43,648 nt of DNA, taken from NCBI GenBank assembly GCA_003427395.1, contig BFEA01000078.1, positions 3,514,261 through 3,557,908 of the forward strand, written 5' to 3'. The position numbers and the translations under genes are program-made. Below are positions 11,088-20,544 of this stretch, piece by piece; positions within the stretch are counted from its first letter, which is position 1; each line of letters starts with the position of its first letter. The DNA comes from Chara braunii. Its lineage: Eukaryota; Streptophyta; Charophyceae; Charales; Characeae. The notes under the pieces are model-generated. The model saw only the letters and a program-made list of their open reading frames with translations. It was not told where the DNA came from and made no database searches.

Positions 11088-11216
11088 GTGATTACTGTTG
11101 AAACATATTTACCGGTGTCTGATAATTCAGGTGCAAAAGTCGTACAGTGTATCGAAATCCTTCGACTCGAGAGTGAAGAAGGTAGGCATTTGATTCATAA
11201 GGAAGTCGCCATGTGA
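11088..11216 (+). pseudogene. rpl14: Nuclear copy of mitochondrial rpl14 (N-terminal part)
   Basis: The frame reads VITVETYLPVSDNSGAKVVQ followed by CIEILRLESEEGRHLIHKE, then TGA after about 42 codons. DNSGAKxVxCI is the signature start of ribosomal protein L14. The protein should run about 120 residues; the central and C-terminal parts are absent. It lies 67 bases after the rpl16 stop in the order of the bacterial S10/spc-derived mitochondrial cluster. The ATG is replaced by GTG or ATT. From memory, rpl14 is present in charophyte but not land-plant mitochondrial DNA. Confidence 0.8.
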
Positions 11217-11697
11217 TAAAATATTTAATTCGTTTATCATTTTCTCTTTGGACTGCGTTCATTAGTGTGCGCTCAAGTTTGATCTCTTTTTGGAATCGTT
11301 TTTTCAGTGCTTTTTCAGAGCAGGTAGCCCCAGAAAAAATGCGTACGTCCATCTGGCTTCATCAAGATTCGATTTTTCGTGATGTGAGGAACAGCCAATC
11401 ACAAATGTGTGTACCTTTCAGCTGAATTACTTGTTTTTTTTTTTTTTTTTACTTGTTTTTTCCCTGTCAGTGCGAGGCTTTTAAAAAAAACAAAGAAAGG
11501 ATCTATTGTACTAAGGCAACTGGCTTCGTCTCGGGCTTAGTGCTCCCGCCAGCATCCGTTTGTTCAAAATTACAAACAACACAAATCGAACGCGAACAGC
11601 GGATATAACTTGCGGCAACGTGCGTCCGACTGTCACAGCTATTTCTTTTCTGAAGGATTTCATGGACCTCCGTGTTCTTGTTAGTAACACGACACAC

Positions 11698-11701
<4 letters not shown>
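11217..11701. other. No recognised gene; possible further mitochondrial-derived DNA
   Basis: AT-rich sequence directly after the rpl14 fragment. The minus frame reads KKRFQKEIKLERTLMNAVQR and the plus frame is also open; I recognise neither. An 18-base poly-T lies near 11433-11450. Confidence 0.35.
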
Positions 11702-11765
<64 letters not shown>

Positions 11766-12020
11766 GGCCTCGGGAGCAGCAAATGAGAAACTGCCACGTG
11801 GAAAAAACGCCACACGGCGCGTTGGTTGGCGTGGTTTCTGTTTTTCGCTTGATCTTGTTCACACGTGTGCGGGGGCGTGAGAAAGAGAGAGAGAGTGAGT
11901 GACGGTGATGGACAGAGACGGCCTCGGGAGCACGAAAGCGAGTGTGCATCGTGGGAAAATCCCCACACAGCGCGTTGTTATGCGCCGTTCTAGCTTTTTG
12001 CTTCGTCTCCTTCACACGCT

Positions 12021-12097
<77 letters not shown>

Positions 12098-12167
12098 GTG
12101 GGGCGGAGGGGTAAGTTCTCTCTCTCCCCTCTTCTCCCCCCTCTCTCTCCCTCGCGCGCACGAGAGC

Positions 12168-12201
<34 letters not shown>

Positions 12202-12240
12202 CAGAGAGGGGCCGGAGGGGAGTGGGGGGGAGTGTCTCAG
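11702..12240. repeat. GA/CT microsatellites with tandem duplication and CT-CG-AG palindrome
   Basis: (AG)n at 11702-11763 is followed by two diverged copies of a ~156-bp unit (11766-11866 and 11922-12026). Both start GCCTCGGGAGCA and contain a CACA(C/G)(G/A)GCGCGTTG-like stretch. At 12019-12095 (CT)n runs into (CG)n and then (AG)n, which is one large self-complementary palindrome. A less perfect one follows at 12118-12186. No gene. Confidence 0.85.
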
Positions 12241-12942
12241 GTCTACGCGCATTTACTAACAGAGAATAACATCGGGGAAACCTAGTAATAGCAGCAGCAA
12301 CAATCGAGCAGTCCTACTTATGGCCAAAGCAAGACTCGAGCTCGGGTGGCGATAAGCGACACGACACCAAAAATACGCGAATATACGTGAGGTCCGGTGC
12401 TCTCTGCGATTGAGTTAGCTGCTCTGCCCCCAAGGTGTAAAGGCATACGCACACTAGCACTTCTCTAAATGCATCAGACCCTAATTACAGCCGTACCTGG
12501 ATGCATATGACTACCATCACGTCGAGAACTGCGTCGAATAGAGAAAGTTCTAGTGTGAGAAAGTTCCAGTGTGAGTATTTCCTAAGAATGGTAAACTTGT
12601 TCTGACATTCTTGTGCATTGGGGTCAGCTCTTACCGTCAGCACTAAACGCGGTAGAGTACTGCGAGGCAACACGATCCGCATGGTGATGCCTTTTTTGCG
12701 CTATCAAGGAAATGAAAGATTCGGGAGGATGGTTTCTGGATTGGGTAGAAGCACGGTGGAGGACAAGAGTGGGGAGATCCCTAAGTTGAAGACGCGGCGG
12801 CGGCTCAGCCTGCAGAAACGCGTCCAGGAGGCCTGTGGACGATCTAAACGAATATCTCCTATGGCTGATTAGCTTATTCGCAGCGCTCGTATGAGGCTAT
12901 GCATGCTCATATCATCACTCCTATCTGTTAACGAAGGAATTG

Positions 12943-12943
<1 letters not shown>
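12241..12943. other. Nothing recognised
   Basis: Unique-looking sequence with short open frames only. No motif, repeat or RNA gene stands out. Confidence 0.5.

Positions 12944-12978
<35 letters not shown>
12944..12978 (+). repeat. Poly-A run
   Basis: About 35 uninterrupted A. The flanks share AGC..GTACGCAGCGCTTGTA-like text (AGCTTATTCGCAGCGCTCGTA at 12871 and AGCTTGTACGCAGCGCTTGTA at 12981), so the tract sits between two short direct repeats. Confidence 0.9.
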
Positions 12979-12980
<2 letters not shown>

Positions 12981-13387
12981 AGCTTGTACGCAGCGCTTGT
13001 AGTACTAGATGATTGACGAGTGTTTTCGTTAATGGTTGCTGTTGCTGATAGCTCATTCACTGATCGCCTGGCCCAGGAAGTAATGTAATTAATGATTTCT
13101 AGTAACAAGCATTCTTCGGATGATAGCCCGGAAACCGCTTACGGTCTGGAATGCTAATGGTTTTAAGAACGATGTGTTGTCGAGGATGGATGACTGAACT
13201 TCACTGAAGTTTCAATTGTTAAGTGAGGTGAAGTTTCACCTCGTATCTCGCTGCTTCATGTTGGTGATGGTGATGGTGTGTGAGCGAGGCGGGGATTAAT
13301 GTAGATGTACCACATGTGATCGATGGTCGTGGAGAGGGACGGGGAAAGCAAAAAAGAGTGTCCAATGTCGAACATATATGGTTGATT

Positions 13388-14150
13388 AATGGGTTGCGTG
13401 CATGTGTATTGACGCGCACACGTAAACGAGTGGAACAGCATGCTGAATCGCTGATCGTGCCATAGAGTTGTCGTATATCCGCAGTCACAAGGTTGATTGC
13501 AATGGGTTGTGTGTGTGAGTATTGACGGACATACATAGACTAGAGGAACAGCATGCTGAGCGGTGGAAGAGGTGGCAGATTGGCAACAACATAGCGAGTA
13601 ATAAAATGATCGTAGTCAGAAGATCGTGTTAATGGGTTGCGTGGGTGTGTATTGACGCACATACGTAGACGAGTGGAACACCATGCTGCAGAGGTGGAAG
13701 AGGTGGAAGAGGTGGAAGAGGTGGAAGATTGACAACACCATAGCGAGCGATAAAATGATCGAGCCGTAGAGACGCCGTATATCCGTACTAAGAAGATCGT
13801 GTTAATGGGGTGCGTGTATTTATATTGACGCACAGACGTAGACGAGTGGAACAGCATGCTGCAGAGGTGGAAGAGGTGGAAGAGGTGGAAGAGGTGGAAG
13901 ATTGACAACACCATAGCGAGTGATAAAACGATCGAGCCGTAGAGACGCCGTATATCCGTACTAAGAAGATCGTGTTCATGGGGTGCGTGTATGTATATTG
14001 ACGCACAGACGTAGACGAGTGGAACAGCATGCTGCAGAGGTGGAAGAGGTGGAAGAGGTGGAAGAGGTGGAAGATTGACAAGACCATAGCGAGTGATAAA
14101 ATGATCGAGCCGTAGAGGCGCTGTCTGTCCGCAGTAACGATCAGTGTCGG
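13388..14150 (+). repeat. Nested tandem array with internal 9-bp GGTGGAAGA repeats
   Basis: Five units begin with AATGGGTTGCGTG-like text at 13388, 13501, 13631, 13804 and 13977, giving lengths of 113, 130, 173, 173 and about 173 bases. Each contains GAGTGGAACAGCATGCTG. The later units are longer because a GGTGGAAGA 9-mer inside them expanded from none or one copy to four. Open frames across this array (Ser/Thr/Phe-rich) are repeat artefacts. Confidence 0.92.
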
Positions 14151-15797
14151 AGTATTCCTCCTTTGCTTTCACAACACCATCGCCGCAAACTTCTCAAATC
14201 GACAGCATCCTATTGATAAAGATCGAGATGAAGCACAACAGAACTGAAGTGTTTTCGTGCCCCCCTCGCCCCCAACCCTCCCCCCTGGTGGTCGGTTGCA
14301 TGCGCGTTGCAATAGGGGGCTGCCTCGACAAGGAAGAAAGTAGGATGACAGGCAGCAAGGGAGTCAGTCGTATGCTTCATTGATCACACCTACGGTGTTG
14401 AATCGTTGGACGATTACGCTCGAGAGATGTGGTGAAATCTGCGACGGTTTGCTGTCCCTTCACGCAGCAGCTCTACTGCACTGTACTCTACTCTGATCTG
14501 ATCTCAACTGATTCGACGTAGTAGTACAAATCCTATTTCGAAGGCGAGAAATGTGCCGACGAAGTTCAGATGGAACGGCTTGACTACACCTCGCGCTACT
14601 CTATCTAAACTGATCTTAGTCTATATCCTAGATCTCGTCTATTCTCTTCTAAATCTACTCCACTCTATTCTTAATTTGTTGTTTTTTTTGTCGGCGATAG
14701 ACAGCTTTTTTTTTTCTTTTTTTTTTTGTTGAACGAGCAACCGCAATAGACAGCTTAAAGTTCGTTCGCGGACACTCACAAACCAATGTTTTTGTTGTTC
14801 CCCCGAGCAGAAATGAGGGAGAATTACAGAAACACCTTTTTAAAAAATATTGCACGGCAAACATACATAGCGCAAGGAATTAATTTCATATTAGAAATAG
14901 CTTTTCTGATCGCAGGAATACCTTTTTCGATTACAGAAATAGTCTGAAATACCCTTTTCAATTGCAGAAATACCCTTCTTGCCCCCAGCGATACCTTTTA
15001 AGAAAAAGAGTTCCCACGCCTGTATCTCTTGTGGAGGTGGATTTCCCAAGAAACTCTGAGAAAACGAGATGTCATATGACACACCGACCCTACAATACAT
15101 ACGTAAAAGAAAGCCTCAGCATCGATCAATCCAGCAAATTAGAAAGACTGAATAAAAAAGTAACAATGTTTAGAAAGAAGGTCCGAGAATTCAACCGAAA
15201 TGAAATGACACACATAGATTAAACTATGCACAGAAAATTTGCACGAAACGTTGCGGGAAAAAAAACCTCCTTCGTGGGACATCAACAACACAGTCGACAC
15301 TGCAGAAAACGCGTATCTTTGATTGAGAGGCGATTAGCGCGTACTCTTGAGCGTTACGACGACGGAAAAAAAAAAGAGAAAACCCAAAAGAAAACGGCAA
15401 ACTTTTTCTTCTACTAAGCTCTTCGCCTCTTGCCGTAATGACTGTGCGATACGTCCATCATGATGGTGGTCCATTCGTGGAGCATAATATAATACATATC
15501 ACATACATTCAGAAAACTCTCGACAGTCAATAAGCTCTTAGTCTTAGGCACACAAACCATCATCGATCTTTAGATTCTTTACTAACTCGACGGTACACAG
15601 TCGATATCCGCCTCGGAGTCAACTGCTTTATCTTCATTGATCCGGGTTTTCGTCATTCGGACGTGACATGGTAAGCAACAGGGGGACCTGAGAGAGTGCC
15701 AGAGAGTCGGTGAGAGCCCTTCCTGTCAATCTCCGACGATATCGAAACGATGGCGAAGCAATCAACTGCGTGCTTGCATTAGATCGACGATGTAACC
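14151..15797. other. No recognised gene; small repeats
   Basis: AT-rich sequence. Between 14900 and 15000 a CAGAAATACCCTT-like motif recurs four times (GCAGGAATACC, ACAGAAATAG, GCAGAAATACCC). Lysine-rich plus-strand frames at 14962-15222 and 15226-15417 match nothing I know and are probably not genes. From 15420 to 15797 I see nothing. Confidence 0.4.
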
Positions 15798-16325
15798 TGC
15801 TATGTGAATATGTGAGTTGCTATGTGGGATGCTAAGTTAAGTAGCTGAGAGGCTGTGAGGTGCTATGCGAGTGACCGCTGAGTAAATGGCTATGTGAGAT
15901 GCTATGTGAGTTGCTATGTGAGACGCTGTGCGAGATGCTGTGTGCGCGTTGCTATGTGAGACACTGTGCGAGATGCTATGTGCGTTGCTATGCGAGTTGC
16001 TGAAAGGCTGTTTTTGAGTGAGTTGCTATGTGAGGCGCTAAGCGCAGGGCTATGAGAGTAGCTGCTGCTATGCGAGTAGATGTTGTTGTGCCATTGCCAT
16101 GATGGGAGTTAGTATGGGAGCTGCTACATGAGTGGGGAAAATGTTTCGTGAGTTGCTATAAGTGGTGCTATGCGTAGTGCTATGTGCGTTGCCGTTTGAG
16201 TTTGTACGAGACTGCTATGTGCCTGCTACGCGAGCTTGCAGTAGGCCAACACTAGTACGTGAGTTGCGCTGTGAGTTGGTATGTGGGGTGCTATGCCAGG
16301 TGCTACTTGACGTCCTACGTGGGAC
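15798..16325 (+). repeat. Degenerate 12-bp minisatellite (GCTATGTGAGTT)n
   Basis: More than 25 imperfect copies of GCTATGTGAGTT or GCTATGCGAGAT, sometimes shortened to 9-11 bases, run across about 530 bases. Confidence 0.9.
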
Positions 16326-16479
16326 ACCAGCTGGGGTCTGGAAGAAGCTTGGGCATGGAAGTTCATCCTAATTTGAAAGGATATGCACAATCGTTATCAC
16401 AATGACGAAGGCCGCCACGGACGTCACGTAACTAAGCTCATCAAGCTCCTCACCATCGCCTCGTTCTCGCGTTTGATGG

Positions 16480-16965
16480 NNNNNNNNNNNNNNNNNNNNN
16501 NNNNNNNNNNNNNNNNNNNNNNNNNNNNNNNNNNNNNNNNNNNNNNNNNNNNNNNNNNNNNNNNNNNNNNNNNNNNNNNNNNNNNNNNNNNNNNNNNNNN
16601 NNNNNNNNNNNNNNNNNNNNNNNNNNNNNNNNNNNNNNNNNNNNNNNNNNNNNNNNNNNNNNNNNNNNNNNNNNNNNNNNNNNNNNNNNNNNNNNNNNNN
16701 NNNNNNNNNNNNNNNNNNNNNNNNNNNNNNNNNNNNNNNNNNNNNNNNNNNNNNNNNNNNNNNNNNNNNNNNNNNNNNNNNNNNNNNNNNNNNNNNNNNN
16801 NNNNNNNNNNNNNNNNNNNNNNNNNNNNNNNNNNNNNNNNNNNNNNNNNNNNNNNNNNNNNNNNNNNNNNNNNNNNNNNNNNNNNNNNNNNNNNNNNNNN
16901 NNNNNNNNNNNNNNNNNNNNNNNNNNNNNNNNNNNNNNNNNNNNNNNNNNNNNNNNNNNNNNNNN
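16480..16965. other. Assembly gap (486 N)
   Basis: A run of Ns. Any open frame drawn through it is meaningless. Confidence 1.
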
Positions 16966-17117
16966 TCGCACGTGACTGCCACGTGCCCAGTCCAGCCATC
17001 GATCTGACGGCGGTCTGAACCTGTCTACCCCTCCCTTCAGAAGGACCAGATCGACACAAACACAACCTGCTGCGGCCGACACTGGCCAGGACGGCGGCAG
17101 GACACCTTCCAAGTTCC

Positions 17118-17255
17118 AACGCTAACAGGAGAACTTCTATCGCTGAAGCTGGTGCAGACACTAGATGAGTGGCATTGCTAAGGCCGACCCCGACAGGAGA
17201 ACTGACAACGCTAAGCCCGACGCTGACAGGAGAACTTCCACCGCCGGCCGACAGA
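17118..17255 (+). repeat. Short direct repeats just past the DUF4360 stop
   Basis: Three copies of GACAGGAGAACTTCCACCGC-like text (about 17123, 17191 and 17227) with AAG..CGAC..TGACAGG spacing. They lie where the 3' UTR of the minus-strand gene would be. Confidence 0.6.
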
Positions 17256-17261
17256 TGTGGC

Positions 17262-17891
17262 TCAACACCTCTTCCACGTTAGGCCGAAGATTGCAGGCGA
17301 GCCTCCAATCTTGACGACGCCACTTGCACGTCGAGCACCGCCGGGGTTGACTCTGACCTCGAGCTTGACATTGATAGTGCGCGGCTGGCCACATGTGACA
17401 AAGATGCTTGGCCTGAGCTTCTTAGCCAAAGTAAAACCCCGATTATATGCGCCGTTGATGTTCAGGCTAGCTGTCGCCGTTCCCGGCGATCCGCTGATAT
17501 AATAGCTGGCCTGGGCTATGCCACGAACACCACGGCTGAGCTTTGCTGACCCGCTGGCTTTAACTGAGCTCACACTCACTTGCCAACCAGAAGGATAAGA
17601 CAACGACAGGCTCAGAGTACAGACATTTCGTTGTTTAGCCAGCCCTCCCGTTGTCGTAGCCTCGAACGAGTTGACGGAGACGCTGACCGACTTCCCGCGG
17701 CCGATCAAGCGAGCGGTCGCAGAACTGCAACCGCTTCCGAAGGCTGAGACGCCCCCGACACTGACCCCTCGTGGAACGCGTTGTGCTTCCCCATGCGCGG
17801 CCATGTTCAGGAGGATTGCCAGCAAGACGACGACCGCCATAGCCATCGTCCGGACAGAGGAGATGGAACGGATAGCCTTTTGCTCCATCAT
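17262..17891 (-). CDS. Secreted DUF4360-type protein
   Basis: A complete single-exon ORF of 209 residues from the first ATG (17889-17891; the open frame extends three codons further but only to GTG) to TGA at 17262. Residues 1-36 form a signal peptide with a hydrophobic core (MAVVVLLAILLNMA) and probable cleavage after GEA. The mature part has the pattern of the DUF4360 family: FGSGC (C55), NSFEA, a C91 followed by TLSLSLSYPSGWQVSV, ISGSPG, CGQ (C167) before an NVKLEVRV strand, and a terminal LTWKRC (C209). Four cysteines suggest two disulfides in a beta-rich extracellular fold. The family occurs in fungi and bacteria; its function is unknown. It is flanked by repeats with no partner gene. 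The family call is from pattern memory. Confidence 0.82.
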   Translation of the reverse strand: MMEQKAIRSISSVRTMAMAVVVLLAILLNMAAHGEAQRVPRGVSVGGVSAFGSGCSSATARLIGRGKSVSVSVNSFEATTTGGLAKQRNVCTLSLSLSYPSGWQVSVSSVKASGSAKLSRGVRGIAQASYYISGSPGTATASLNINGAYNRGFTLAKKLRPSIFVTCGQPRTINVKLEVRVNPGGARRASGVVKIGGSPAIFGLTWKRC

Positions 17892-18242
17892 TGTCGCCAC
17901 CGTCGAGTGAGGCTTAGTCTTCGGTCTCCTCCTGGGAGGTGCGGTGAAGAACAGAGAGGACGAGGAGGAGGAGGAGGACGAGGAGCAGGAGGAGGAGAAG
18001 AAGGACGACGGCAGTCACGGGCGTCAGGATACCTTTGACGCGACGCAAGAAGAAAGAGAAGGAAATCGATGAGTGACGAGAGGTGAGAAGAGGGACGTAT
18101 AATGGGGGAGTAGGAGAAAGAGTACTCGAAGAATACGGAGTAGAGGAACGATAACGGCCTTTTCTACGCCTTGTAGCGTTTGGGATTCTACACTACGCGG
18201 CTACGTGCACTTGAGAAGCGCCTCTGCTGCTATGCCTGCTCA

Positions 18243-18250
18243 CTTATATA
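18243..18250 (-). promoter_or_regulatory. Possible TATA box of the DUF4360 gene
   Basis: The minus strand reads TATATAAG about 355 bases upstream of the ATG. The region between (17940-18010) is a (GAG)n-like stretch, which on the gene strand is a CT-rich leader typical of plant 5' UTRs. Position fits a promoter with a ~320-base leader, but it was chosen by eye and no other promoter element supports it. Confidence 0.35.
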
Positions 18251-18337
18251 CAGGCTTTCCTGTCTGTACACATAAGTCTACGACGTCCACCTACTACCTA
18301 TTTTCTCTTCGAGATTGGAGTGCTGTTTTCCCCTGGA

Positions 18338-18490
18338 GAACGGAGTCGAGATGCACTATAGAACGGAGTCGAGATGCACGATAGCCATCTGTATGGTCTA
18401 TGCTCTTTATACGAAATCCCCGTCGCAGGAATCGAACACACGCCCATCTGTATGGTCTATTATGAAACGTGCTTTATGCTGCTTGAAGGA
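18338..18490. repeat. 23-bp tandem duplication and tRNA-like relic
   Basis: GAACGGAGTCGAGATGCAC occurs twice, 23 bases apart (about 18339 and 18362), and CATCTGTATGGTCTAT occurs twice (18387 and 18449). On the minus strand 18415-18485 contains a B-box-like GTTCGATTCC with a TTTCATAAT loop upstream, vaguely like a decayed tRNA-Met. The T stem does not pair, so it is not a tRNA gene. Confidence 0.4.
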
Positions 18491-18546
18491 GTTGCACCCA
18501 CGATCTGTTCATCAGCTGTCAGTACATGGGTGTGTACCCGTCAGCT

Positions 18547-18547
<1 letters not shown>

Positions 18548-18584
<37 letters not shown>
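18548..18584 (+). repeat. (TG)n microsatellite
   Basis: About 18 TG dinucleotides. Confidence 0.95.
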
Positions 18585-18585
<1 letters not shown>

Positions 18586-19008
18586 CACCAAGCACAAACT
18601 TCTCCCGCCCCCTCCCTGCCCGCCTTTTCCTAAAGGGCTGGGGGAAACTCCCCCTTACCCTGAGTCTTCATTTCTGGCCGCCGATCATCGTAATCTACGG
18701 TCAGAAGTTGAGAATTCGGGAAAGTGGGGCTTGGCCCCGGAAAACTGTTTATCCCCTGGGAGTACATGGATGGGTTTATGCCCCTGGTAGGACGTGGATG
18801 CGTTGATCCCCTGGGGCTAGGTCCCACTTGCACGGATTAAGAGACACTGACCGTAGATAGCAAAGATCAACGGCCGAAATCTCCTAATCGGCGCAGATGA
18901 CCTTGCCCCTGGTAGTGGCCTCTCTCTGGTTTTACCTGAAATGGTCGCCTTTTCGCGGTAACATCATCGGACTACCCAACTCGTGTGACTGAACGGTACC
19001 CCCTGAGG
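18585..19008. other. No gene; weak CCCCTGG repeats
   Basis: Contains several loose copies of ATCCCCTGGGAGTACATGGA-like text between 18750 and 18820 and a weak match at 18957-18980 to the SINE tail described at 19643. Nothing else is recognised. Confidence 0.4.
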
Positions 19009-19166
19009 CCAAGTCCCACTAGCAGCGTTGAGTTTCCTCAACGCCTGAATCTGGACGTTTTTGCGGCCATGTGTGGTTGAGGAAACTTAACCCGACTTCG
19101 GCACATCTCCACAAACACGTCCAGATTCAGGCGTTGAGGAAACTCAACGCTGCTAGTGGGACTTGG
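19009..19166. repeat. Foldback element with perfect 50-bp arms
   Basis: The arm 19009-19058 (from CCAAGTCCCACTAGCAGCG to GAATCTGGACGT) is the exact reverse complement of 19117-19166, around a 58-base spacer. The spacer holds a third related piece, GTTGAGGAAACTTAAC, and the arms themselves contain the near-palindrome GTTGAGTTTCCTCAAC. A transcript would fold into a long hairpin. Confidence 0.93.
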
Positions 19167-19325
19167 GCCCCGCACTGTTGGGAAGAACGACGTGGATACG
19201 AATCTTCTTGAACTAGAATGAAAAAAACTCTTTAAATGAAAAAAAAAAAAAAAACTCTTGAAATGATCCAAAGAACTCATCAATTACCTCTGACAGTGCA
19301 AACTCTGTTTTTTTATTATGGCTTA

Positions 19326-19372
19326 ATTTCTGGAATGTAGGATTTGAACCTACAACAATGAGTTTACCAGTT
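19326..19372 (-). pseudogene. tRNA-like 3' half, identity undetermined
   Basis: On the minus strand a perfect T arm (GTAGG-TTCAAAT-CCTAC) is followed by ATTCCAG, which can pair with CTGGAAC 40 bases upstream. There is no room for normal D and anticodon arms between them. A D-arm-like TTCAATTGGTAATTCAAC lies further upstream near 19400-19418. It is probably a rearranged organelle tRNA; trnW-like, but the anticodon is not recoverable. Confidence 0.45.
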
Positions 19373-19425
19373 CCAGTCAATCCAATCTTAGTTAGTCAGC
19401 TAGTTGAATTACCAATTGAACATAA

Positions 19426-19486
19426 CAAGGTGTAGCGCATCTGTTTTGGGTACAGAGGGTCATAGGTTCGAATCCTGTCACCTTGA
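19426..19486 (+). pseudogene. trnP: Mitochondrial tRNA-Pro(UGG) copy lacking the D arm
   Basis: The acceptor stem CAAGGTG (19426-19432) pairs perfectly with CACCTTG (19479-19485). The anticodon stem TCTGT/ACAGA encloses loop TTTGGGT with anticodon TGG at 19447-19449. The T arm ATAGG-TTCGAAT-CCTGT is intact. Compared with the plant mitochondrial trnP I remember, about 13 bases are missing between two TAGCGCA repeats, so the D arm is reduced to one TAGCGCA. It is a nuclear copy that cannot fold as a normal tRNA. Confidence 0.75.
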
Positions 19487-19642
19487 GTCAAAATCAGAGT
19501 AAATTGAATCGCACTGTTGAGAAGAAAGACGTGGATACGATTCTTCCTGAAACAGGATGAATGAAACGACTCTTGAAATGACAAAGACAATTGAAAAAGA
19601 AAAATTAAAAGAACTCATCGAGGATTGTGTCTGTTTCAAGCA

Positions 19643-20062
19643 CTTTTCTTTTTTTTTTCAAAAGGGCGATGGCCTTGAGGTATTATCATCGGACTAACCA
19701 GCCCAGGTAAATTCAATATTGTGTCTAATCTAACATCGGGTGGCCTGTTCAGCCCAGGGTGGGCTTGATTGCCTTCAGGGAACCCCCAACGGGGGACACC
19801 GGCCAGGGGATAAGCCCGTGGCAGAGGGACAGAGCATCATCTGATTGGCCAGTCGCTGTGCCTCCCCGATTACCCCTCCCCCTATGAACATTAGCAGAGA
19901 CTGCTTTTTAATGCCAATTGGGGGGACCAACGTGCTACCTCTAGGTGGCAGGTGCCAAGCATGTCCAGGAAGGTACATGAGGCCAATGAGGATTGAACCC
20001 AAGACCTCCTGAATGCCACTTGCGTGCCTTACCAACTGACGGCACGCTCACACTGGGTACCA
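19643..20062 (-). mobile_element. tRNA-derived SINE, about 420 bp
   Basis: On the minus strand the head is tRNA-like: an A-box region GTCAGTTGGTAAGGCACG (about 20026-20043) and a B box GGGTTCAATCC (19990-20000). A ~340-base body follows, ending in ACCTCAAGGCCATCGCCC and an A-rich tail (the plus-strand T tract at 19643-19658). Head, body and tail are the hallmarks of a SINE. The tail module recurs at 20545-20613, which supports a family. No target-site duplication was found by eye. Confidence 0.75.
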
Positions 20063-20150
20063 CAACCGTAAAACTCCCAAAAAATTGTGCACACGGCTGG
20101 TCACACACAATGGTTCTGACCCCAAACACCCCATTCACAAACCCATTTGT

Positions 20151-20487
20151 CAGCGGCCTGCCTGGCCGCCGGTTTAAGGAATTTGCAATAACCTCCGGAG
20201 GTTACCGCAAAATCCTTATTCTTTTTTTATTTAATTTTCATAAATGAATGCAAAGTTGAAAAGGGAACATGTACCTTCTATATTTGGGGTTACTTCTGTG
20301 TGACTGGAAACCCCAAACAGCAGCACCGTGATGGCACGGTAGCCACCGTGTCTTTAGCGAAATGGGAACGCAGTGCGAACGCAGTGTGACCTGAAACGTC
20401 CCAAATACCCCAATTCGGCCCAACCCATTTTCGCAATTTATACGGATTTGCTACCGCAGGGTGAGCGTGCCCTGAGTTAGGCCGCTG
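20151..20487. repeat. Possible small inverted-repeat element with 16-bp palindrome
   Basis: CAGCGGCCT (20151-20159) is matched by AGGCCGCTG (20479-20487), 337 bases end to end. Inside are a perfect palindrome TAACCTCCGGAGGTTA (20189-20204) and a doubled GAACGCAGT. Nine-base ends and no visible target duplication make this weak as a transposon. Confidence 0.3.
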
Positions 20488-20544
20488 GATCAAGTACTTA
20501 TTTTCAGATTATACCACTTATTTTTATTTGTTTCTGGTTTCTTG

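Larger units (their letters stand above)
19170..19626. repeat. Direct repeat pair flanking mitochondrial tRNA remains
   Basis: 19170-19285 and 19511-19626 are diverged copies of one sequence (GACGTGGATACGA, then TCTTGAAATGA, then AAAGAACTCATC). They bracket the two tRNA-like sequences at 19326-19372 and 19426-19486. Either an organelle-derived block was duplicated or an insertion landed inside a repeat. Confidence 0.7.

Noticed and set aside
14962-15417. Lysine-rich small ORFs as host exons
   Set aside because: No recognisable domain, splice context or codon bias; treated as non-coding.
16368-17161. Long frames across the N gap
   Set aside because: Open only because the gap is unknown sequence.
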